A stretch of DNA of 64,000 bases, taken from Fasciola hepatica. Lineage: Eukaryota > Platyhelminthes > Trematoda > Plagiorchiida > Fasciolidae. The stretch is taken from positions 293,001 to 357,000 of the forward strand of contig CANUEZ040000196.1 of NCBI GenBank assembly GCA_948099385.1. The letters run 5' to 3'. Made by a program: the position numbers and the translations under genes. The notes below the pieces were generated by a model. The model did no database searches. It was given only the letters and a program-made list of their open reading frames with translations, and had not been told where the DNA came from. Numbering within the stretch: the stretch's first letter is position 1; each line of letters starts with the position of its first letter. Positions 11,901 to 26,700 of this stretch are shown here, piece by piece.

Positions 11901-14836
11901 ACAATCCCCACACAGATTGATCATACAATGCAATAGAGCAGTAGCAGAGTAGATTTGTATAATATGATTCTACATGCAGCTTGAACACTGAACTGACCAT
12001 TGAAAATGATGGAAGCACTGTACAGCTGTTTGATCCGCTAAGGGAATCATGAGCATTGCACATGGACAGAGCCCACACGGGGACACGAACAAGGGTTGGG
12101 GTGAACGAATGTCAGTCGAACACCCAAACCACAAGGCTATCCGATATGGGTCTGAACGCATTGTTCCACATATACTCTGCATTACATAGCACAATCCCCA
12201 AATTGGCTTCGGCTTTCGCTTTCGCTTTGAACGGTAACAACCAAATTCTCGCACACCGATCCAATCCTATGTTCCATCACTTCTCTATTTATGGGCCTAA
12301 GTAAAACCAAGGCATTCCCTTATGAACAATCCCCACACAGATTGATCATACAATGCAATAGAGCAGTAGCAGAGTAGATTTGTATAATATGATTCTCCAT
12401 GCAGCTTGAACACTGAACTGACCATTGAAAATGATGGAAGCACTGTACAGCTGTTTGATCCGCTAAGGGAATCATGAGCATTGCACATGGACAGAGCCCA
12501 CACGGGGACACGAACAAGGGTTGGGGTGAACGATTGTCAGTCGAACACCAAAACCACAAGGCTATCCGATATGGGTCTAAACGCATTGTTCAACATATAC
12601 ACTGCATGATATAGCACAATCCCCAAATTGGCTTCGGCTTTCGCTTTTGCTTTGAACGGTAACAACCAAAATCTCGCACACCGATCCAATCCTATGTTCC
12701 ACCATTTTACTTTTTATGGGCCTAAGTAAAACTAAGACATTCCCTTATGAACAATCCACACACAGATTGCTCATACAATGCAATAGAGCAGTAGCAGAGT
12801 AGATTTGTATAATATGATTCTCCATGCAGCTTGAACACTGAACTGACCATTGAAAATGATGGAAGCACTGTACAGCTGTTTGATCCGCTAAGGGAATCAT
12901 GAGCATTGCACATGGACAGAGCTCACACGGGGACACGAACAAGGGTTGGAGTGAACGATTGTCAGTCGAACACCCAAACCACAAGGCTATCCGATATGGG
13001 TCTGAACGCTTTGTTCAACATATACAATACATGATATAGCACAATCCCCAAATTGGCTTCGGCTTTCGCTTTCGCTTTGAACGGTAACAACCAAATTCTC
13101 GCACACCGATCCAATCCTATGTTCCATCACTTCTCTATTTATGGGCCTAAGTAAAACCAAGGCATTCCCTTATGAACAATCCACACAGATTGCTCATACA
13201 ATGCAATAGAGCAGTAGCAGAGTAGATTTGTATAATATGATTCTCCATGCAGCTTGACCACGGAACTGACCATTGAAAATGATGGAAGCACTGTACAGCT
13301 GTTTGATCCGCTAAGGGAATCATGAGCATTGCACATGGACAGAGCCCACACGGGGACACGAACAAGGGTTGGGGTGAACGAATGTCAGTCGAACACCCAA
13401 ACCACAAGGCTATCCGATATGGGTCTGAACGCTTTGTTCAACATATACAATACATGATATAGCACAATCCCCAAATTGGCTTCGGCTTTCGCTTTCGCTT
13501 TGAACGGTAACAACCAAATTCTCGCACACCGATCCAATCCTATGTTCCATCACTTCTCTATTTATGGGCCTAAGTAAAACCAAGACATTCCCTTATGAAC
13601 AATCCACACAGATTGCTCATACAATGCAACAGAGCAGTAGCAGAGTAGATTTGTATAATGTGATTCTCCATGCAGCTTGAACACTGAACTGACCGTTGAA
13701 AATGATGGAAGCACTGTACAGCTGTTTGATCCGCTAAGGGAATCATGAGCATTGCACATGGACAGAGCCCACACGGGGACAAGAACAAGGGTTGGGGTGA
13801 ACGAATGTCAGTCGAACACCCAAACCACAAGGCTATCCGATATGGGTCTGAACGCTTTGTTCAACATATCCAATACATGATATAGCACAATCCCAAAATT
13901 GGCTTCGGCTTTCGCTTTCGCTTTGAACGTTAACAACCAAATTCTCGCACACCGATCCAATCCTATGTTCCACCATTTTACTTTTTATGGGCCTAAGTAA
14001 AACCAAGGCATTCCCTTATGAACAATCCCCACACAGATTGCTCATACAATGCAATGCAGCAGTAGCAGAGTAGATTTGTATAATATGATTCTCCATGCAT
14101 CATGAAAAGTGAACTGACCATTGACAATTATGGAAGCACTGTACAGCTGTTTGATCCGCTAAGGGAATCATGAGCATTGCACATGGACAGAGCCCACACG
14201 GGGACACGAACAAGGGTTGGAGTGAACGAATGTCAGTCGAACACCCAAACCACAAGGCTATCCGATATGTGTCTCAACGCTTTGTTCAACATATACAATA
14301 CATGATATAGCACAATCCCCAAATTGGCTTCGGCTTTCGCTTTCGCTTTGAACGGTAACAACCAAATTCTCGCACACCGATCAATCCTATGTTCCATCAC
14401 TTCTCTATTTATGGGCCTAAGTAAAACCGAGACATTCCCTTATGAACAATCCACACAGATTGCTCATACAATGCAACAGAGCAGTAGCAGAGTAGATTTC
14501 TTTAATGTGATTCTCCATGCAGCTTGAACACTGAACTGACCGTTGAAAATGATGGAAGCACTGTACAGCTGTTTGATCCGCTAAGGGAATCATGAGCATT
14601 GCACATGGACAGAGCCCACACGGGGACACGAACAAGGGTTGGGGTGAACGAATGTCAGTCGAACACCCAAACCACAAGGCTATCCGATATGGGTCTGAAC
14701 GCTTTGTTCAACATATCCAATACATGATATAGCACAATCCCCAAATTGGCTTCGGCTTTCGCTTTCGCTTTGAACGTTAACAACCAAATTCTCGCACACC
14801 GATCCAATCCTATGTTCCATCACTTCTCTATTTATG
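8905..14836 (+). repeat. 14-monomer block A of a tandem multi-monomer duplication
   Basis: Starts: 8905, 9328, 9753, 10177, 10600, 11023, 11446, 11869, 12294, 12719, 13144, 13567, 13990, 14414. Monomers 9328 to 11869 match 15260 to 17801 at a constant offset of 5932 bp. Monomers 12294 to 14414 match 18649 to 20769 at 6355 bp. Shared rare markers include the one-base loss in 9753/15685 (GATTTTTCAAC), TTTGAATAATATGATCC in 11446/17378, and the one-base loss ACCGATCAATCC in 13990/20345. The left boundary lies inside monomer 8905: its 5' part differs from 14837, while the GCTTGAAAACTGAAC and AATGTTGG part agrees. Confidence 0.93.
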
Positions 14837-17800
14837 GGCCTAAGTAAAACCAAGGCATTCCCTTATGAACAATCCACACAGATTGCTCATACAATGCAAC
14901 AGAGCAGTAGCAGAGTAGATTTGTATAATATGATTCTCCATGCAGCTTGAAAACTGAACTGACCATTGAAAATGTTGGAAGCACTGTACAGCTGTTTGAT
15001 CCGCTAAGGGAATCATGAGCATTGCACATGGACAGAGCCCACACGGGGACACGAACAAGGGTTGGGGTGAACGATTGTCAGTCGAACACCCAAACCACAA
15101 GGCTATCCGATATGGGTCTGAACGCTTTGTTCAACATATACAATACATGATATAGCACAATCCCCAAATTGGCTTCGGCTTTCGCTTTCGCTTTCAACGG
15201 TAACAACCAAATTCTCGCACACCGATCCAATCCTATGTTCCATCACTTCTCTATTTATGGGCCTAAGTAAAACCAAGGCATTCCCTTATGAACAATCCCC
15301 ACACAGATTGATCATACAATGCAATAGAGCAGTAGCAGAGTAGATTTGTATAATATGATTCTACATGCAGCTTGAACACTGAACTGACCATTGAAAATGA
15401 TGGAAGCACTGTACAGCTGTTTGATCCGCTAAGGGAATCATGAGCATTGCACATGGACAGAGCCCACACGAGGACACGAACAAGGGTTGGGGTGCACGAA
15501 TGTCAGTCGAACACCCAAACCACAAGGCTATCCGATATGATTCTCAACGCCTTCTTCTTAATATACAATACATGATATAGCACAATCCCTAAATTGACTT
15601 CGGCTTTCGCTTTCGCTCTGAACGGTAACAACCAAATTCTCGCACACCGATCCAATCCTATGTTCCATCACTTCTCTATTTATGGGCCTAAGTAAAACCA
15701 AGGCATTCCCTCATGAACAATCCCCACACAGATTGCTCATACAATGCAATAGAGCAGTAGCAGAGTAGATTTGTATAATATGATTCTCCATGCAGCTTGA
15801 ACACTGAACTGACCATTGAAAATGATGGAAGCACTGTACAGCTGTTTGATCCGCTAAGGGAATCATGAGCATTGCACATGGACAGAGCTCACACGGGGAC
15901 ACGAACAAGGGTTGGGGTGAACGAATGTCAGTCGAACACCCAAACCACAAGGCTATCTGATATGTGTCTAAAAGATTTTTCAACATGTACATTACGTGAT
16001 ATAGCACAATCCCCAAATTGGCTTCGGCTTTCGCTTTCGCTTTGAACGGTAACAACCAAATTCTCGCACACCGATCCAATCCTATGTTCCATCACTTCTC
16101 TATTTATGGGCCTAAGTAAAACCAAGGCATTCCCGTATGAACAATCCACACAGATTGCTCATACAATGCAATGCAGCAGTAGCAGAGTAGATTTGTATAA
16201 TATGATTCTCCATGCAGCTTGAACACTGAACTGACCATTGAAAATGATGGAAGCACTGTACAGCTGTTTGATCCGCTAAGGGAATCATGAGCATTGCACA
16301 TGGACAGAGCCCACACGGGGACACGAACAAGGGTTGGGGTGAACGAATGTCAGTGGAACACTCAAACCACAGGGCTATCCGATATGGGTCTTAAAGATTT
16401 GTTCAACATATACACTACATGATATAGCACAATCCCCAAATTGGCTTCGGCTTTCGCTTTCGCTTTCAACGGTAACAACCAAATTCTCGCACACCGATCC
16501 AATCCTATGTTCCATCACTTCTCTATTTATGGGCCTAAGTAAAACCAAGGCATTCCCGTATGAACAATCCACACAGATTGCTCATACAATGCAATGCAGC
16601 AGTAGCAGAGTAGATTTGTATAATATGATTCTCCATGCAGCTTGAACACTGAACTGACCATTGAAAATGATGGAAGCACTGTACAGCTGTTTGATCCGCT
16701 AAGGGAATCATGAGCATTGCACATGGACAGAGCCCACACGGGGACACGAACAAGGGTTGGTGTGAACGAATGTCAGTCGAACACCATAACCACAAGGCTA
16801 TACGATATGTGTCTGAACGCTTTGTTCAACATATACAATACATGATATAGCACAATCCCCAAATTGGCTTCGGCTTTCGCTTTCGCTTTGAACGGTAACA
16901 ACCAAATTCTCGCACACCGATCCAATCCTATGTTCCATCACTTCTCTATTTATGGGCCTAAGTAAAACCAAGGCATTCCCGTATGAACAATCCACACAGA
17001 TTGCTCATACAATGCAATGCAGCAGTAGCAGAGTAGATTTGTATAATATGATTCTCCATGCAGCTTGAACACTGAACTGACCATTGAAAATGATGGAAGC
17101 ACTGTACAGCTGTTTGATCCGCTAAGGGAATCATGAGCATTGCACATGGACAGAGCCCACACGGGGACACGAACAAGGGTTGGGGTGAACGAATGTCAGT
17201 GGAACACTCAAACCACAGGGCTATCCGATATGGGTCTTAAAGATTTGTTCAACATATACACTACATGATAAAGCACAATCCCCAAATTGGCTTCGGCTTT
17301 CGCTTTCGCTTTCAACGGTAACAACCAAATTCTCGCACACCGATCCAATCCTATGTTCCATCACTTCTCTATTTATGGGCCTAAGTAAAACCAAGGCATT
17401 CCCTTATGAACAATCCACACAGATTGCTCATACAATGCAATAGAGCAGTAGCAGAGTAGATTTGAATAATATGATCCTCCATGCAGCTTGAACACTGAAT
17501 TGACCAATGAAAATGATGGAAGCACTGTACAGCTGTTTGATCCGCTAAGGGAATCATGAGCATTGCACATGGATAGAGCCCACACGGGGACACGAACAAG
17601 GGTTGGGGTGAACGAATGTCAGTCGAACACCCAAACCACAAGGCTATCCGATATGGGTCTGAACGCTTTGTTCAACATATACAATACATGATATAGCACA
17701 ATCCCCAAATTGGCTTCGGCTTTCGCTTTCGCTTTGAACGGTAACAACCAAATTCTCGCACACCGATCCAATCCTATGTTCCATCACTTCTCTATTTATG

Positions 17801-20800
17801 GGCCTAAGTAAAACCAAGGCATTCCCTTATGAACAATCCCCACACAGATTGATCATACAATGCAATGCAGCAGTAGCAGAGTAGATTTGTATAATATGAT
17901 TCTACATGCAGCTTGAACACTGAACTGACCATTGAAAATGATGGAAGCACTGTACAGCTGTTTGATCCGCTAAGGGAATCATGAGCATTGCACATGGACA
18001 GAGCCCACACGGGGACACGAACAAGGGTTGGGGTGAACGAATGTCAGTCGAACACCCAAACCACAAGGCTATCCGATATGGGTCTGAACGCTTTGTTCAA
18101 CATATACAATACATGATATAGCACAATCCCCAAATTGGCTTCGGCTTTCGCTTTCGCTTTGAACGGTAACAACCTAATTCTCACACACCGATCCAATCCT
18201 ATGTTCCATCACTTCTCTATTTATGGGCCTAAGTAAAACCAAGGCATTCTCTTATGAACAATCCACACAGATTGCTCATACAATGCAATAAAGCAGTAGC
18301 AGAGTAGATTTGTATAATATGATTCTCCATGCAGCTTGAACACTGAACTGACCATTGAAAATGATGGAAGCACTATACAGCTGTTTGATCCGCTAAGGGA
18401 ATCATGAGCATTGCACATGGACAGAGCCCACTCGGAGACACGAACAAGGGTTGGGGTGAACAAATGTCAGTCGAACACCCAAACCACAAGGCTATCCCAT
18501 ATGGGGCTCAACGCATTGTTCCACATATACTCTGCATTACATAGCACAATCCCCAAATTGGCTTCGGCTTTCGCTTTCGCTTTGAACGGTAACAACCAAA
18601 TTCTCGCACACCGATCCAATCCTATGTTCCATCACTTCTCTATTTATGGGCCTAAGTAAAACCAAGGCATTCCCTTATGAACAATCCCCACACAGATTGA
18701 TCATACAATGCAATAGAGCAGTAGCAGAGTAGATTTGTATAATATGATTCTCCATGCAGCTTGAACACTGAACTGACCATTGAAAATGATGGAAGCACTG
18801 TACAGCTGTTTGATCCGCTAAGGGAATCATGAGCATTGCACATGGACAGAGCCCACACGGGGACACGAACAAGGGTTGGGGTGAACAATTGTCAGTCGAA
18901 CACCCAAACCACAAGGCTATCCGATATGGGTCTAAACGCATTGTTCAACATATACACTGCATGATATAGCACAATCCCCAAATTGGCTTCGGCTTTCGCT
19001 TTTGCTTTGAACGGTAACAACCAAAATCTCGCACACCGATCCAATCCTATGTTCCACCATTTTACTTTTTATGGGCCTAAGTAAAACCAAGACATTCCCT
19101 TATGAACAATCCACACACAGATTGCTCATACAATGCAATAGAGCAGTAGCAGAGTAGATTTGTATAATATGATTCTCCATGCAGCTTGAACACTGAACTG
19201 ACCATTGAAAATGATGGAAGCACTGTACAGCTGTTTGATCCGCTAAGGGAATCATGAGCATTGCACATGGACAGAGCTCACACGGGGACACGAACAAGGG
19301 TTGGAGTGAACGATTGTCAGTCGAACACCCAAACCACAAGGCTATCCGATATGGGTCTGAACGCTTTGTTCAACATATACAATACATGATATAGCACAAT
19401 CCCCAAATTGGCTTCGGCTTTCGCTTTCGCTTTGAAAGGTAACAACCAAATTCTCGCACACCGATCCAATCCTATGTTCCATCACTTCTCTATTTATGGG
19501 CCTAAGTAAAACCAAGGCATTCCCTTATGAACAATCCACACAGATTGCTCATACAATGCAATAGAGCAGTAGCAGAGTAGATTTGTATAATATGATTCTC
19601 CATGCAGCTTGACCACGGAACTGACCATTGAAAATGATGGAAGCACTGTACAGCTGTTTGATCCGCTAAGGGAATCATGAGCATTGCACATGGACAGAGC
19701 CCACACGGGGACACGAACAAGGGTTGGGGTGAACGAATGTCAGTCGAACACCCAAACCACAAGGCTATCCGATATGGGTCTGAACGCTTTGTTCAACATA
19801 TACAATACATGATATAGCACAATCCCCAAATTGGCTTCGGCTTTCGCTTTCGCTTTGAACGGTAACAACCAAATTCTCGCACACCGATCCAATCCTATGT
19901 TCCATCACTTCTCTATTTATGGGCCTAAGTAAAACCAAGACATTCCCTTATGAACAATCCACACAGATTGCTCATACAATGCAACAGAGCAGTAGCAGAG
20001 TAGATTTGTATAATGTGATTCTCCATGCAGCTTGAACACTGAACTGACCGTTGAAAATGATGGAAGCACTGTACAGCTGTTTGATCCGCTAAGGGAATCA
20101 TGAGCATTGCACATGGACAGAGCCCACACGGGGACAAGAACAAGGGTTGGGGTGAACGAATGTCAGTCGAACACCCAAACCACAAGGCTATCCGATATGG
20201 GTCTGAACGCTTTGTTCAACATATCCAATACATGATATAGCACAATCCCCAAATTGGCTTCGGCTTTCGCTTTCGCTTTGAACGTTAACAACCAAATTCT
20301 CGCACACCGATCCAATCCTATGTTCCACCATTTTACTTTTTATGGGCCTAAGTAAAACCAAGGCATTCCCTTATGAACAATCCCCACACAGATTGATCAT
20401 ACAATGCAATAGAGCAGTAGCAGAGTAGATTTGTATAATATGATTCTCCATGCATCATGAAAAGTGAACTGACCATTGACAATTATGGAAGCACTGTACA
20501 GCTGTTTGATCCGCTAAGGGAATCATGAGCATTGCACATGGACAGAGCCCACACGGGGACACGAACAAGGGTTGGAGTGAACGAATGTCAGTCGAACACC
20601 CAAACCACAAGGCTATCCGATATGTGTCTCAACGCTTTGTTCAACATATACAATACATGATATAGCACAATCCCCAAATTGGCTTCGGCTTTCGCTTTCG
20701 CTTTGAACGGTAACAACCAAATTCTCGCACACCGATCAATCCTATGTTCCATCACTTCTCTATTTATGGGCCTAAGTAAAACCGAGACATTCCCTTATGA

Positions 20801-21190
20801 ACAATCCACACAGATTGCTCATACAATGCAACAGAGCAGTAGCAGAGTAGATTTCTTTAATGTGATTCCCATGCAGCTTGAACACTGAACTGACCGTTGA
20901 AAATGATGGAAGCACTGTACAGCTGTTTGATCCGCTAAGGGAATCATGAGCATTGCACATGGACAGAGCCCACACGGGGACACGAACAAGGGTTGGGGTG
21001 AACGAATGTCAGTCGAACACCCAAACCACAAGGCTATCCGATATGGGTCTGAACGCTTTGTTCAACATATCCAATACATGATATAGCACAATCCCCAAAT
21101 TGGCTTCGGCTTTCGCTTTCGCTTTGAACGTTAACAACCAAATTCTCGCACACCGATCCAATCCTATGTTCCATCACTTCTCTATTTATG
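14837..21190 (+). repeat. 15-monomer block B, near-copy of block A with one extra monomer
   Basis: Starts: 14837, 15260, 15685, 16109, 16532, 16955, 17378, 17801, 18226, 18649, 19074, 19499, 19922, 20345, 20769. The order and private variants follow block A, with an additional monomer at 18226 that shifts the offset from 5932 to 6355. Differences from A are few, for example the ATATGGG/AAATGGG change after 17650 versus 11717, and GATCAT/GCTCAT in 20345 versus 13990. Monomer 20769 has lost one base (GATTCCCATGC), making it 422 bp, so B has diverged slightly since the duplication. Confidence 0.93.
18226..18648 (+). repeat. Extra monomer that distinguishes block B from block A
   Basis: A 423-bp monomer with private changes (GCATTCTCTTATG, CAATAAAGC, CACTATACAGC, GAACAAATG) and the CACTCGGAG allele, which is otherwise absent before 30 kb. 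Its tail, CACATATACTCTGCATTAC, is also the tail of monomer 11869 in block A. The 5' part of 11869 instead matches 17801 (GATTGATCAT, TCTACATGC). Monomer 11869 therefore looks like a fusion of the 17801 and 18226 types. Confidence 0.85.
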
Positions 21191-23728
21191 GGCCTAAGTA
21201 AAACCAAGGCATTCCCTTATGAACAATCCACACAGATTGCTCATACAATGCAACAGAGCAGTAGCAGAGTAGATTTGTATAATATGATTCTCCATGCATC
21301 ATGAAAAGTGAACTGACCATTGACAATTATGGAAGCACTGTACAGCTGTTTGATCCGCTAAGGGAATCATGAGCATTGCACATGGACAGAGCCCACACGG
21401 GGACACGAACAAGGGTTGGAGTGAACGAATGTCAGTCGAACACCCAAACCACAAGGCTATCCGATATGGGTCTGAACGCTTTGTTCAACATATACAATAC
21501 ATGATATAGCACAATCCCCAAATTGGCTTCGGCTTTCGCTTTCGCTTTCAACGGTAACAACCAAATTCTCGCACACCGATCCAATCCTATGTTCCATCAC
21601 TTCTCTATTTATGGGCCTAAGTAAAACCAAGCCATTCCCTTATGAACAATCCACACAGATTGCTCATACAATGCAATAGAGCAGTAGCAGAGTAGATTTG
21701 TATAATATGATTCTCCATGCAACTTGACCACGGAACTGACCATTGAAAATGATGGAAGCACTGTACAGCTGTTTGATCCACTTAGGGAATCATGAGCATT
21801 GCACATGGACAGAGCCCACACGGGGACACGAACAAGGGTTGGGGTGAACGAATGTCAGTCGAACACCCAAACCACAAGGCTATCCGATATGGGTCTGAAC
21901 GCTTTGTTCAACATAAACAATACATGATATAGCACAATCCCCAAATTGGTTTCGACTTTCGATTTCGCTTTGAACGGTAACAACCAAATTCTCGCACACC
22001 GATCCAATCCTATGTTCCACCATTTTACTTTTTATGGGCTTAAGTAAAACCAAGGCATTCCCTTATGAACAATCCACACAGATTGGTCATACAATGCAAT
22101 AGAGCAGTAGCAGAGTAGATTTGTATAATATGATTCTCCAAGCAGCTTGAACACTGAACTGACCATTGAAAATGATGGAAGCACTGTACAGCTGTTTGAT
22201 CCGCTAAGGGAATCATGAGCATTGCACATGGACAGAGCCCACACGGGGACACGAACAAGGGTTGGAGTGAACGAATGTCAGTCGAACACCCAAACCACAA
22301 GGCTATCCGATATGGGTCTGAACGCTTTGTTCAACATATACAATACATGATATAGCACAATCCCCAAATTGGCTTCGGCTTTCGCTTTTGCTTTGAACGG
22401 TAACAACCAAATTCTCGCACACCGATCCAATCCTATGTTTCATCACTTCTCTATTTATGGGCCTAAATAAAACCAAGGCATTCCCTCATGAACAATCCAC
22501 ACAGATTGCTCATACAATGCAATAGAGCAGTAGCAGAGTAGATTTGTATAATATGATTCTCCATGCAGCTTGAACACTGAACTGACCATTGAAAATGATG
22601 GAAGCACTGTACAGCTGTTTGATCCGCCAAGGGAATCATGAGCATTGCACATGGATAGAGCCCACACGGAGACACGAAGAAGGGTTGGAGTGAACAGATG
22701 TCAGTGGAACACTCAAACCACAAGGCTATCCGATGTGGGTCTGAACGCTTTGTTCAACATATACAATACATGATATAGCACAATCCCCAAATTGGCTTCG
22801 GATTTCGATTTCGCTTTGAACGGTAACAACCAAATTCTCGCACACCGATCCAATCCCATTTTACGTCACTTCTCTATTTATGGGCCTAAATAAAACCAAG
22901 GCATTCCCTTATGAACAATCCACACAGATTGCTCATACAATGCAATAGAGCAGTAGCAGAATAGATTCGTATAATATGATTCTCCATGCAGCTTGAACAC
23001 TGAACTGACCATTGAAAATGATGGAAGCACTGTACAGCTGTTTGATCCGCTAAGGGAATCATGAGCATTGCACATGGACAGAGCCCACACGGAGACACGA
23101 ACAAGGGTTGGAGTGAACGAATGTCAGTCGAGCACTCAAACCACAAGGCTATCCGATGTGGGTCTCAACGCTTTGTTCAACATATACACTACATCATATA
23201 GCACAATCCCCAAATTGGCTTCGGCTTTCGCTTTTGCTTTGAACGGTAACAACCAAAATCTCGCACACCGATCCAATCCTATGTTCCACCATTTTACTTT
23301 TTATGGGCCTAAGTAAAACCAAGACATTCCCTTATGAACAATCCACACAGATTGCTCATACAATGCAACAGAGCAGTAGCAGAGTAGATTTGTATAATAT
23401 GATTCTCCATGCATCTTGAAATGTGAACTGACCATTGACAATTATGGAAGCACTGTACAGCTGTTTGATCCGCTAAGGGAATCATGAGCATTGCACATGG
23501 ACAGAGCCCATTCAGGGACACGAACAAGGGTTGGGGTGAACGAATGTCAGTCGAACACCCAAACCACAACGCTATCCGATATGGGTCTCAACGCTTTGTT
23601 CAACATATACAATACATGATATAGCACAATCCCCAAATTGGCTTCGGCTTTCGCTTTCGCTTTGAACGGTAACAACCAAATTCTCGCACACCGATCCAAT
23701 CCTATGTTCCATCACTTCTCTATTTATG
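21191..23728 (+). repeat. Six consecutive 423-bp monomers
   Basis: Starts: 21191, 21614, 22037, 22460, 22883, 23306. Monomer 21191 begins like block A/B material (CAACAGAGC) and then carries the CATCATGAAAAGTG type of 13990 and 20345, so it is a further recombinant of that family. 21614 is the first with the GGTTTCGACTTTCG version of the hexamer tract, common to about 29.7 kb. 21614 and 22883 have the divergent CACCATTTTACTTTTTATG end that is also scattered through 8.0-28.0 kb. Confidence 0.93.
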
Positions 23729-26700
23729 GTCCTAAATAAAACCAAGGCATTCCCTTATGAACCATCGCCACACAGATTGCTCATACAATGCAATAGAGCA
23801 GTAGCAGAGTAGATTTGTATAATATGATTCTCCATGCAGCTTGAACACTGAACTGACCATTGAAAATGATGGAAGCACTGTACAGCTGTTTGATCCGCTA
23901 AGGGAATCATGAGCATTGCACATGGACAGAGCCCACACGGGGACACGAACAAGGGTTGGAGTGAACGAATGTCAGTCGAACACCCAAACCACAAGGCTAT
24001 CCGATATGGGTCTCAAAGCTTTGTTCGACATATACAACACATGTAATTGCACAATCCCCAAATTGGCTTCGGCTTTCGCTTTCGCTTTGAACGGTAACAA
24101 CCTAATTCTCGCACACCGATCCAATCATATGTTCCATCACTTCTCTATTTATGGGCCTTAGTAAAACCAAGGCATTCCCTTTGAACAATCGCCACACAGA
24201 TTGCTCATACAATGCAATAGAGCAGTAGCAGAGTAGATTTGTATAATATGATTCTCCATGCAGCTTGAACACTGAACTGACCATTGAAAATGATGGAAGC
24301 ACTGTACAGCTGTTTGATCCGCTAAGGGAATCATGAGCATTACACATGGACAGAGCCCACACGGAGACACGAACAAGGGTTGGGGTGAACGATTGTCAGT
24401 CGAACACCCAAACCACAAGGCTATCCGATATGGGTCTGAACGCTTTGTTCAACATATACAATACATGATATAGCGCAATCCCCAAATTGGATTCGGCTTT
24501 CGCTTTCGCTTTGAACGGTAACAACCAAATTCTCGCACACCGATCCAATCCTATGTTCCACCATTTTACTTTTTATGGGCTTAAGTAAAACCAAGGCATT
24601 CCCTTATGAACAATCCACACAGATTGGTCATACAATGCAATAGAGCAGTAGCAGAGTAGATTTGTATAATATGATTCTCCATGCAGCTTGAACACTGAAC
24701 TGACCATTGAAAATGATGGAAGCACTGTACAGCTGTTTGATCCGCTAAGGGAATCATGAGCATTGCACATGGACAGAGCCCACACGGGGACACGAACAAG
24801 GGTTGGAGTGAACAGAAATCAGTCGAACACTCAAACCACAAGGCTATCCGATATGGGTCTCAACGCTTTGTTCAACATATACAATACATGATATAGCACA
24901 ATCCCCAAATTGGTTTCGACTTTCGCTTTCGCTTTGAACGGTAACAACCAAATTCTCGCACACCGATCCAATCCTATGTTCCATCACTTCTCTATTTATG
25001 GGCCTAATTAAAACCAATGCATTCCCTTATGAACAATCCCCACACAGATTGCTCATACAATGCAATAGAGCAGTAGCAGAGTAGATTTGTATAATATGAA
25101 TCTCCAAGCAGATTAAACACTGAACTGACCATTGAAAATGATGGAAGCACTGTACAGCTGTTTGATCCGCTAAGGGAATCATGAGCATTGCACATGGACA
25201 GAGCCCACACGGAGACACGAACAAGGGTTGGAGTGAACGAATGTCAGTCGAACACCCAAACCACAAGGCTATCCCATATGGTTCTCAAAGTTTTGTTCAT
25301 CATATACTCTACTTGATATAGCACAATCCCCAAATTGGCTTCGGCTTTCGCTTTCGCTTTGAACGGTAACAACCAAATTCTCGCACACCGATCCAATCCT
25401 ATGTTCCATCACTTCTCTATTTATGGGCCTAAGTAAAACCAAGGCATTCCCTTATGAACAATCCACACAGATTGCTCATACAATGCAATAGAGCAGTAGC
25501 AGAGTAGATTTGTATAATATGATTCTCCATGCAGCTTGAACACTGAACTGACCATTGAAAATTATGGAAGCACTGTACAGCTGTTTGATCCGCTAAGGGA
25601 ATCATGAGCATTGCACATGGACAGAGCCCACACGGAGACACGAACAAGGGTTGGGGTGAACGAATGTCAGTCGAACACCCAAATCACAAGGCTATCCGAT
25701 ATGGGTCTCAACGCTTTGTTCAACATATACACTACATGATATAGCACAATCCCCAAATTGGTTTCGACTTTCGCTTTCGCTTTGAACGGTAACAACCAAA
25801 TTCTCGCACACCGATCCAATCCTATGTTCCATCACTTCTCTATTTATGGGCCTTAGTAAAACCAAGGCATTCCCTTATGAACAGTCCACACACAGATTGC
25901 TCATACAATGCAATAGAGCAGTAGCAGAGTAGATTTGTATAATATGATTCTCCATGCAGCTTGAACACTGAACTGACCATTGAAAATGATGGAAGCACTG
26001 TACAGCTGTTTGATCCGCTAAGGGAATCATGAGCATTGCACATGGACAGAGCCCACACGGGGACACGAACAAGGGTTGGAGTGAACGAATGTCAGTCGAA
26101 CACCCAAACCACAAGGCTATCCGATATGGGTCTCAAAGCTTTGTTCAACATATACAACACATGTAATTGCACATTCCCCAAATTGGCTTCGGCTTTCGCT
26201 TTCGCTTTGAACGGTAACAACCAAATTCTCGCACACCGATCCAATCCTATGTTCCATCACTTCTCTATTTATGGGCCTAAGTAAAACCAAGGCATTCCCT
26301 TTGAACAATCGCCACACAGATTGCTCATACAATGCAATAGAGCAGTAGCAGAGTAGATTTGTATAATATGATTCTCCATGCAGCTTGAACACTGAACTGA
26401 CCATTGAAAATGATGGAAGCACTGTACAGCTGTTTGATCCGCTAAGGGAATCATGAACATTGCACATGGACAGAGCCCACACGGGGACACGAACAAGGGT
26501 TGTAGTGAACAGAAATCAGTCGAACACTCAAACCACAAGGCTATCCGATATGGGTCTCAACGCTTTGTTCAACATATACAATACATGATATAGCACAATC
26601 CCCAAATTGGTTTCGACTTTCGCTTTCGCTTTGAACGGTAACAACCAAATTCTCGCACACCGATCCAATCCTATGTTCCATCACTTCTCTATTTATGGGC

